Shown: positions 7,118 through 12,540 of the stretch, piece after piece
Layout: every line of letters starts with the position of its first letter
How positions within the stretch are numbered: position 1 is the first letter of the stretch
Source of the DNA: Actinomycetes bacterium
GTDB lineage: Bacteria; Actinomycetota; Thermoleophilia; Solirubrobacterales; 70-9
Direction of reading: 5' to 3'
Length of the DNA stretch: 15,229 nt
Assembly: GCA_023434465.1 (NCBI GenBank)
Contig: JAEYSQ010000028.1
Location: 1 to 15,229 of the forward strand
Translations under genes and position numbers: made by a program
The notes under the pieces: model-generated
Told to the model about the DNA's origin: nothing
Seen by the model: the letters and a program-made list of their open reading frames with translations, nothing else
Databases searched by the model: none

Positions 7118-7131
7118 CGAACATATGTTCG
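7118..7131. promoter_or_regulatory. SOS box (LexA operator) at the radical SAM gene
   Basis: CGAACATATGTTCG is a perfect 14-bp palindrome that fits the Gram-positive/actinobacterial LexA site CGAAC(N)4GTTCG exactly. It lies between the divergent DUF2855 and radical SAM genes. Its last base is the first base of the GTG at 7131, and it ends 20 nt before the alternative GTG at 7152. A LexA dimer here would block the promoter or start of the radical SAM gene, implying induction by DNA damage. It is about 74 bp from the DUF2855 start, so control of that gene is less likely. Confidence 0.8.
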
Positions 7132-8081
7132 TGCGTTGGGAAGGACAGCGAGTGACCGCCGAAGGCCGGCCCGCCAGGGCGGGGTCGCAGATGGCTCTGC
7201 CCGGCATGAAGGAAGCCGGACTTGGCCCGGTCCGAACTTTCGATGCGCCCGAAGCGCTGGGGACACGGTTCCACGAGGTGCGAGCGAAGTCGGCGCTGAA
7301 CCGCGTGCCGGAGGGGTACTACGGATTCAACTGGACGGTTAACCCGTACCGGGGCTGCTCCCACGCCTGCGTTTATTGCTTCGCCCGCCCCACTCACACC
7401 TATCTCGATTTCGACGCCGGCCGCGACTTCGAACGCGAGATCGTCGTCAAAGTGAATGCGCCCGAAGTTCTGCGGGTCGAACTGGCGAGAACGTCCTGGC
7501 AGCGCGAGCTGGTCGCGCTCGGCACCAACACAGACCCCTATCAGTGGGTCGAAAGCAGATATCGCCTCACCCGGAGCATCCTCGAAGCGCTCGACGAGTT
7601 CGAAACGCCCGCCTCGGTGCTGACCAAGTCACCGCTGGTGCTGTCTGACCTGCCGATCTTCAAACGAATGAGACAGAAGCGAAGGGTCCAGGTCAATCTT
7701 TCGGTTCCAACCGTCGACGAGGCAGCCTGGCGCTCTACCGAGCCACACACCCCTAATCCCCGAGCCCGGCTGGAAGCGGTGGCAGAACTGAAGCGGAACG
7801 GGATCTCCTCGGGAATCATGATCGCTCCGATCATGCCCGGAATCAACGACGATCCCCGGCAAATGGAACCGATCCTGGCCGCCGCCTCTGAAGCCGGGGC
7901 GGACTTCGTCACCCCGGTCGCGCTCAACCTCCGCAAGGAAACCCGTGACGTCTTCTTCGAATGGCTGGGCGCCGAGCGGCCCGACCTGCTGATGACTTAC
8001 GAACGTCTCTATCGCGACCGGGCCTACTTGCCGAAGGAGGATCAGCGGCGAGTGACGGCCCCGGCCCGGCGAACCGTCTGA
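7131..8081 (+). CDS. Rv2578c-family radical SAM protein (SPL-like)
   Basis: 316 residues from GTG 7131. The 4Fe-4S/SAM motif CxxxCxxC reads GCSHACVYCFARPTH (Cys76, 80, 83). It is preceded by KSALNRVP and NPYRGC, and followed by ALGTNTDPYQ, VLTKSPL, SVPTVDE and IAPIMPGIND, as in the actinobacterial Rv2578c family, distant kin of spore photoproduct lyase. Cytoplasmic; substrate unknown. Start choice: an upstream ATG at 7083 would put the SOS box inside the gene and adds residues without family resemblance. Family members begin close to (M)RW-x-x-Q-x-V, which fits VRWEGQRV from GTG 7131 (ATG 7125 is also possible). GTG 7152 has the best ribosome site (GGGAAGGA at 7138-7145, 6-nt spacer). The LexA box implies DNA-damage induction. 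The 3' end overlaps folK by 40 bp. Confidence 0.88.
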   Translation: MRWEGQRVTAEGRPARAGSQMALPGMKEAGLGPVRTFDAPEALGTRFHEVRAKSALNRVPEGYYGFNWTVNPYRGCSHACVYCFARPTHTYLDFDAGRDFEREIVVKVNAPEVLRVELARTSWQRELVALGTNTDPYQWVESRYRLTRSILEALDEFETPASVLTKSPLVLSDLPIFKRMRQKRRVQVNLSVPTVDEAAWRSTEPHTPNPRARLEAVAELKRNGISSGIMIAPIMPGINDDPRQMEPILAAASEAGADFVTPVALNLRKETRDVFFEWLGAERPDLLMTYERLYRDRAYLPKEDQRRVTAPARRTV

Positions 8082-8590
8082 CCTCCATGGGCGCCGAGTT
8101 CGGCTTCGAGAGCGGCCATGGCATCGCCCAGTCGGGTGCCGTCCGGCAGTACCAGCGCCGGGTCCAGTTCCAGGAGCGGGGCGAGAACGAAGCGACGGGA
8201 AGCCGTCTCGCGGTGAGGAAGCCGCAGGCGATCGGACTCATACTCGAGGTCACCCATCAGCAGGAGGTCGATGTCGATCACCCGCGGAGAATGCCGGGGC
8301 AGTCCGGTTTCCCGGCCCAGATCGGCTTCGACCGATTTCAGCAGGTCGAGCAGTTCCTCCGGCCCGAGATCGCTTCGGACCCGGACCGCTGCGTTGAGAA
8401 AGTCGGGCTGGTCGAGAATCTCCCCCACCGGTTCTGTCTCCCAAGCCGAAGAAACCGCCTCGATGGCCAGTCCCCTCTCCTCGAGAAGCCTGATCGCGTC
8501 ACCCAGGAAGCCGACCCGGTCACCGACGTTCGATCCGAGCCCGAGATAGATCTCCCGGGTGCCACCCCCGGCCTCGCAGTCAGGACTCAC
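8042..8590 (-). CDS. folK: 2-amino-4-hydroxy-6-hydroxymethyldihydropteridine pyrophosphokinase (HPPK)
   Basis: 182 residues from GTG 8590. It transfers pyrophosphate from ATP to the pterin alcohol, making the substrate for FolP in folate synthesis. IYLGLGSNVGDR (14-25) opens the fold. FLNAAV (64-69) and the signature PRVIDIDLLL (102-111) follow, the latter with the two magnesium-binding aspartates (Asp106, Asp108). LPHR and RRFVLAPLLELDP complete the set. I chose GTG 8590, which overlaps the folB stop by 11 nt with a GAGG upstream. An ATG at 8620 would overlap folB by 41 nt, has no ribosome site and adds 10 residues before the conserved region. It is last in the oxidase-folP-folB-folK operon. 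Its stop lies inside the convergent radical SAM gene. Confidence 0.94.
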   Translation of the reverse strand: MSPDCEAGGGTREIYLGLGSNVGDRVGFLGDAIRLLEERGLAIEAVSSAWETEPVGEILDQPDFLNAAVRVRSDLGPEELLDLLKSVEADLGRETGLPRHSPRVIDIDLLLMGDLEYESDRLRLPHRETASRRFVLAPLLELDPALVLPDGTRLGDAMAALEAELGAHGGQTVRRAGAVTRR

Positions 8591-8963
8591 GGCTGCGAAA
8601 TACCTCGACCGAGGCTCCATCCATGCTGACCGGCACCGGGGGTTCGGGTTTCGTCGCCGTGACCCGGACTTCGGCCAGCGGGAAACGCTCGATCAGCCCC
8701 TCGGCGATGATGGCTGCCAGGCGTTCCAGGGTCCGGTAGCGCTGACCGGTTGCCGTCTCGGCAAGGAAATCGGTGACCGCCCCGTAGTCGACGGTACCTT
8801 CGATGTCGTCGGTCCGGGTCGCCGAAACCTGATCCGGAACCATCTCGACGTCGAAGAGCATGCGTTGGCCAAGTTCCTGTTCAGCGTCGGTGACGCCGTG
8901 ATTGGTGTGGAGCTCAACGCCGCTCAGGCTGATGATCACATCACCTGTGTCAGGACTGGCCAT
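8580..8963 (-). CDS. folB: Dihydroneopterin aldolase
   Basis: 127 residues, normal for the family. It cleaves 7,8-dihydroneopterin to 6-hydroxymethyl-dihydropterin, which FolK then uses; it is typically an octamer. Conserved points are the HG of LHTNHGV (19-24), an acidic residue plus ELGQRM (Glu28-Met35), TVDYGAV (57-63, the active-site Tyr60), TLERLA with Glu80, and VTATKPEPPVP with the catalytic Lys105. The ATG at 8963 is 9 nt after the folP stop, and the end overlaps folK. The ribosome site is weak, so coupling with folP is likely. Confidence 0.93.
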   Translation of the reverse strand: MASPDTGDVIISLSGVELHTNHGVTDAEQELGQRMLFDVEMVPDQVSATRTDDIEGTVDYGAVTDFLAETATGQRYRTLERLAAIIAEGLIERFPLAEVRVTATKPEPPVPVSMDGASVEVFRSRES

Positions 8964-8972
8964 GTGGAAAAG

Positions 8973-9785
8973 CTACCGGTGCCTCGGTCGCGGGTCCGGC
9001 TCGGCGCTCCGGACCGCATCCGCGACCCGGATCGCCTGGGCCACCGGAGCCACGTCGTGGACCCGGACCATCGCCGCTCCGCCTCGAAACGCGGCCAGAC
9101 AGGCGGCAATCGTTCCACCGAGCCGCCGCGACTCCGGCGCACCGCCGCCCAGGTCCCCGATGAACCGTTTGCGTGAAGCGCCGACCAGTACCGGCAATCC
9201 CGTGTCAGCGAACGTTCCGGTGTCGGCAAGCAGCTTGAGATTGTGCTCGACGGTCTTGCCGAAGCCGATGCCCGGGTCGATCCAGATCTGCTCCCGATCG
9301 ATTCCTGCTGCCTCGGCCACACCGGCCCGCACGGCCAGGAATTCGGCCACTTCGGCGACCACGTCATCGTAGGCAGGGTCGTTCTGCATGGTCCGGGGAG
9401 TGCCGAGCATGTGCATCAGGACCACCTCGACGCCGGTTTCGGCACAGAGGCTCGCCATATGCGGGTCGGCCCGGAGGGCGGTCACGTCATTGACGATCCG
9501 GGCTCCTGCGGCGACCGCCCGCCGGGCAACCTCGGCTTTGGTCGTGTCGATCGATACCGGAGCAACGCCGGCCAGTCCCTCGACCACCGGAATGACCCTG
9601 CGGAGCTCTTCTTCCAGAGTGACCGGTTCGGCACCGGGGCGAGTCGATTCACCACCGATGTCGAGCACGTCCGCCCCCTCCTTGACCAGCTGGAGACCAT
9701 GCTCGATCGCCTTCTCGTGATCGAAGTATTGCCCGCCGTCCGAGAACGAGTCGGGCGTAACGTTGACGATCCCCATGATCTTCAA
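8973..9785 (-). CDS. folP: Dihydropteroate synthase (sulfonamide target)
   Basis: 270 residues. It condenses the FolK product with p-aminobenzoate to dihydropteroate. All TIM-barrel signatures are present: NVTPDSFSDGG (8-18), DIGGESTRPG (42-51), SIDTTK (79-83 region), NDVTAL, HMLGTPRTMQ, DPGIGFGKT (170-178), GASRKRFIG (202-210) and RVHDV (241-245). The start is a TTG at 9785, supported by GGGGGAG (minus, 9799-9793) with a 7-nt spacer. The ATG three codons on (9776) would have a 16-nt spacer. The TTG is only 3 nt after the amine oxidase stop, so translation is probably coupled. Followed 9 nt later by folB. Confidence 0.96.
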   Translation of the reverse strand: MKIMGIVNVTPDSFSDGGQYFDHEKAIEHGLQLVKEGADVLDIGGESTRPGAEPVTLEEELRRVIPVVEGLAGVAPVSIDTTKAEVARRAVAAGARIVNDVTALRADPHMASLCAETGVEVVLMHMLGTPRTMQNDPAYDDVVAEVAEFLAVRAGVAEAAGIDREQIWIDPGIGFGKTVEHNLKLLADTGTFADTGLPVLVGASRKRFIGDLGGGAPESRRLGGTIAACLAAFRGGAAMVRVHDVAPVAQAIRVADAVRSAEPDPRPRHR

Positions 9786-9788
9786 GGG

Positions 9789-11183
9789 TCAGCTCCCCCG
9801 GGTGATCTCGGTCGCAGCGCGAATTCCGGAGCTGATGGCGCCGTCCATGTAGCCAGCCCAGCGAGTAGCGGTTTCGGCACCGGCCCAGTGGAGCGGGCCG
9901 ACCGGAGCCCGCAGCGCCTTGCCGTACATGAGCCAGGCGCCGGGAGGCAGGTAACCGCCGTAGCAGCCGCGAGCGAATTCGTCTGCGGCCCAGGCCTTGT
10001 CGACGAAATGTTCCGGGTGAGCCGCCCGGGGACCGAAGAGCCGGGCAAGGCAGTCGAGCACGATCCGGCGACGCTCCCCGGCTGGCAGATCGGTTGCCTG
10101 GCGGGCCGCGTTGCCTTCGAGGAAGGCCAGGAGCACACCCGGACTGCCCGAGGGCGGCGAATTGTCGAAGGTGACCGAGACCGGCCCGTCGGCACTCGTC
10201 GCCTGGCCGGAGAAACCGTCGGCGCGCCAGAAGGGTTCCGGGTAGATCGCATGGCACTTGATGACGGTGCCCTGCACCATCCGCTGGGTCAGGCCATCGC
10301 GAACCGAAGGCAGGATTGGCTCATACTCGAGCCGGCCTGCGACCGCGGGCGGAATCGCGATTACCGCCGCCCGGGCCGAGACGACCAGCCGATCGCTCTC
10401 GACTGCGACCGGGTGAGGGCCGATCTCGGCCGGGCCGCTCTCCGGGTCGTCAGGCATCCGTTGCCAGCGGATCCGGCGGACCGGAGAACCGAGATGGACC
10501 ACCTCGCCGAGTTCAGCCGCCATCCGCTCCGCGATCAGCTGGGTGCCGCCGACCACCCTCGAATCCTGGGCGCCGCCCTCGGCGTCGAGGAGCAGCTCCA
10601 AAGAACCGGCCGAACGAATGTAGAAAAGCGCGTGAAGCAGCGAAACGTCCTCCGGCTCGGCTGCCCAGACGGCCTCGATCGCCAGCCGCAGCATGTCCCT
10701 CGCGGCCCCGGTCTTCGTGTTGCGCCGCATCCAGGAGTAGAAAGTCTCGGCATCCCAGCTGGCCAGCTCGGTCTGGCTCCAGGGACTTTCGACGTCGACC
10801 TTCGCCGCCATCCGGTTGAGTCGCTTGAGGGCCACCCCGACCTCGGCCAGCGAGACCGGGTTCACCTTGGGAATGGTTCCTTCGTACGTGCCTACCTTGC
10901 CCGATCGCTCGAAAACGTTCTTGCCTTCACAATGGGTCGGGAAGGTTTCAAGGCCCAGTTCCTCGATCAGCCGGAGAATGTGATCCTGGGTCGGCCCGAC
11001 CCACTGTCCCCCCAGTTCGACGATCTCTCCGGCCCCGATCGGTTCGTTCAGGGTGCGTCCTCCGACCCGGTCCCGGGCCTCGACCACGACGCAGTCGACG
11101 CCTACGCGCTTCAGCTCCCGGGCCGCGGAGAGACCGGCCAGCCCGGCTCCCACGACGACGACTTCGGTTTCGATCGAATCCAC
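9789..11183 (-). CDS. Flavin monoamine oxidase (MAO-type, predicted covalent FAD)
   Basis: 464 residues from GTG 11183. It likely oxidises a primary or secondary amine to the imine/aldehyde with release of H2O2. The N-terminal FAD fold is VVVVGAGLAGLSAAREL with VEARDRVGGRT. ELGGQWVGPTQ and GLETFPT follow as in MAO. Four features match mammalian MAO in place and context: Lys309 (VIKC, the flavin-facing lysine), Cys407 in GCYGGYLPPG (the cysteine that binds FAD covalently), Tyr408, and Tyr445 in WAGYMDGA (the aromatic cage pair). It ends where the MAO membrane tail would begin, so it should be soluble. GTG 11183 was chosen because it begins just before the FAD strand; an ATG at 11363 adds 60 low-complexity Arg/Ser/Pro residues and runs through the divergent gene. 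First in the folate operon. Putrescine or tyramine oxidase activity is possible. Confidence 0.9.
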   Translation of the reverse strand: MDSIETEVVVVGAGLAGLSAARELKRVGVDCVVVEARDRVGGRTLNEPIGAGEIVELGGQWVGPTQDHILRLIEELGLETFPTHCEGKNVFERSGKVGTYEGTIPKVNPVSLAEVGVALKRLNRMAAKVDVESPWSQTELASWDAETFYSWMRRNTKTGAARDMLRLAIEAVWAAEPEDVSLLHALFYIRSAGSLELLLDAEGGAQDSRVVGGTQLIAERMAAELGEVVHLGSPVRRIRWQRMPDDPESGPAEIGPHPVAVESDRLVVSARAAVIAIPPAVAGRLEYEPILPSVRDGLTQRMVQGTVIKCHAIYPEPFWRADGFSGQATSADGPVSVTFDNSPPSGSPGVLLAFLEGNAARQATDLPAGERRRIVLDCLARLFGPRAAHPEHFVDKAWAADEFARGCYGGYLPPGAWLMYGKALRAPVGPLHWAGAETATRWAGYMDGAISSGIRAATEITRGS

Positions 11184-11192
11184 TTGCCCGAC

Positions 11193-11199
11193 TATTCTA
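11193..11199. promoter_or_regulatory. Overlapping back-to-back -10 elements (bidirectional promoter)
   Basis: The seven bases TATTCTA read TATTCT on the plus strand (11193-11198) and TAGAAT on the minus strand (11199-11194). Both fit TANNNT. The minus element ends 10 nt before the amine oxidase GTG (11183), giving a leader of only a few nt. The plus element would start RNA near 11205, about 31 nt before the CapA-like TTG. -35 matches are weak on both sides (TTCGAT at 11169-11174 for plus). Confidence 0.45.
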
Positions 11200-11235
11200 A
11201 GTCGCTCGGGCGAACTGGAAGATCGGGGATCGAAG

Positions 11236-12492
11236 TTGGGACAGGAGGACTCAAGGGGAATTTCGCGGCTGCGCCGGAAAGTCGAATCCGGGCGGAAGCG
11301 AGAGCGGCGACGTCTGGCCGGCGTAATCGGAGTGACGCTGGTCGCGCTGGTCGCGTTATTCATCGTGGCCCGTCCCGCCCCGGAGGATTCCGGGCAGGTC
11401 GCCGCAGTTCCATCGGTCCGAAGCGCGCCCGCCGGTCAGGCAACAACTCCCGCAGATCCGTCGAACCCCTTCACCGTTTCGACCAGTGGTGACCTGCTGA
11501 TCCATTCCCCGGTCTGGTACGACGCGCTCGCCTACGGCGGCGGCAGCGAATACGACTTCGGTCCGATGTTCGAACCGATCAAGCGCTACATCAAGGGGCC
11601 GGCCCTTTCGATCTGCCATGTCGAGACGCCGATCACGACCGGAGAACCAAGTGGCTTTCCGATCTTCAGCGCCCCCTCGGCCCTGGCCGGGGCGATCGGC
11701 AAAGCGGGCTGGAAGGCCTGCGATACCGCTTCCAACCACTCGGTCGACCAGGGGCAGGACGGCATCGACGAGACTGGCAGGCTGCTGGACCGGGCCGGGG
11801 TCGCCCACACCGGCTCCTTCAACTCGCCCGCCGCCCGTCAGAAGCCGGTCATCCTTCAGGCCGGAGCGTCGAAGGTGGGGCTGCTTGGCTACACAGACGC
11901 AACCAACGGCCTGCCGCTGCCCAACGAGTGGTCGGTGAACGTGCTGCCCGCTGCCGAGCCGGCCGACCGCAAGGCCGCGATCGTTGCGCGGGACGCGAAG
12001 CGGCTGAAGGAGGCCGGGGCCGATGCGATCATCGTCAGTATGCAGTGGGGCGACGAGAACTCGGTCACCCCGAACGGCTCACAGCGCCAACTCGCCCGGG
12101 CGATTCTCGCGATCGAGGAGGTCGACGCAATCGCCGGTCAGGGCCCCCACGTGGTCCAGCCGATCGAGCGGATCAACGGCAAGTTCGTGGTCTTCAGTGC
12201 CGGCAATCTGCTCAGCAACCAGGGTCCGCATACGGGTTTGCCGGCCGAGACCGGCGATGGCTTGATCGCCTTGTTCAGATTCATCGAAAACGACGAGGAC
12301 CTGACCGTCGGAAGGGTCGATTACGTCCCCGTCTGGGTCACTCCCTACGGGCACGAGATCCTGCCGGCCGGTCTCGCCGCCAAGTCCCGTCCCGACTACG
12401 CGGGCGAACTAGACGCTTCCTGGCAACGCACGGTCGACATCGCCGGCACTGGCGGACGGATCAAACCGGTCCCGCGCAAACTGAATAACTAA
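11236..12492 (+). CDS. Membrane-anchored CapA/PgsA-like metallophosphatase-fold protein
   Basis: 418 residues from TTG 11236. A very basic N-terminus (RLRRK...RKRERRR) precedes one hydrophobic segment (about 27-45), so it is an anchored extracytoplasmic protein or signal-anchor. The rest matches the CapA family (bacterial capsule/poly-gamma-glutamate synthesis protein, calcineurin-like fold): SGDLLIH (Asp86, His90), CHVETPI (Glu130), ASNHSVDQG (Asn167, His168, Asp171), MQWGDE, GQGPHVVQPIE (His305) and SAGNLLSNQG. Two motifs depart from the usual: HVE for NLE and QWG for HWG. No capB, capC or glutamate ligase gene is near, so polyglutamate synthesis is not implied. TTG was chosen because no ATG/GTG suits and GGGGA lies 6 nt upstream; an ATG at 11053 would run across the oxidase start. 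Confidence 0.78.
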   Translation: MGQEDSRGISRLRRKVESGRKRERRRLAGVIGVTLVALVALFIVARPAPEDSGQVAAVPSVRSAPAGQATTPADPSNPFTVSTSGDLLIHSPVWYDALAYGGGSEYDFGPMFEPIKRYIKGPALSICHVETPITTGEPSGFPIFSAPSALAGAIGKAGWKACDTASNHSVDQGQDGIDETGRLLDRAGVAHTGSFNSPAARQKPVILQAGASKVGLLGYTDATNGLPLPNEWSVNVLPAAEPADRKAAIVARDAKRLKEAGADAIIVSMQWGDENSVTPNGSQRQLARAILAIEEVDAIAGQGPHVVQPIERINGKFVVFSAGNLLSNQGPHTGLPAETGDGLIALFRFIENDEDLTVGRVDYVPVWVTPYGHEILPAGLAAKSRPDYAGELDASWQRTVDIAGTGGRIKPVPRKLNN

Positions 12493-12517
12493 ACCGACAC
12501 CGACGGGTGGAAGTCAG

Positions 12518-12536
12518 GGGCCTCCAGGCGAGGCCC
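12518..12536. terminator. Hairpin between convergent CapA-like gene and ftsH
   Basis: GGGCCTC (12518-12524) pairs perfectly with GAGGCCC (12530-12536) around a 5-nt loop, in the 48-bp gap between two stop codons. No T run follows on either strand, so it may act as a weak or factor-assisted terminator for both genes. Confidence 0.5.
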
Positions 12537-12540
12537 GGGC

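Noticed and set aside
8591..8620. ATG at 8620 as folK start
   Set aside because: No ribosome site and a 41-nt overlap with folB; GTG 8590 gives a tight overlap and still covers all conserved residues.
9208..9216. GAACGTTC palindrome as a second SOS box
   Set aside because: It lacks the 4-nt spacer between half sites and lies inside folP.
11053..11235. Upstream extension of the CapA-like gene to an ATG at 11053
   Set aside because: It would overlap the N-terminal coding region of the amine oxidase and encodes Ser/Thr/Arg/Pro low-complexity sequence unlike the family. The TTG at 11236 precedes the basic-hydrophobic anchor.
11184..11363. Upstream extension of the amine oxidase to a start at 11363
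   Set aside because: It adds 60 low-complexity residues, runs across the divergent gene's start and past the best -10. MAO-family proteins begin just before the FAD-binding strand.
9243..11492. A 749-residue open frame on the plus strand across folP and the amine oxidase
   Set aside because: It is antisense to two genes with full conserved motifs, has low-complexity Arg/Gly/Pro/Asp composition and no recognisable domain. High GC makes long shadow frames common.
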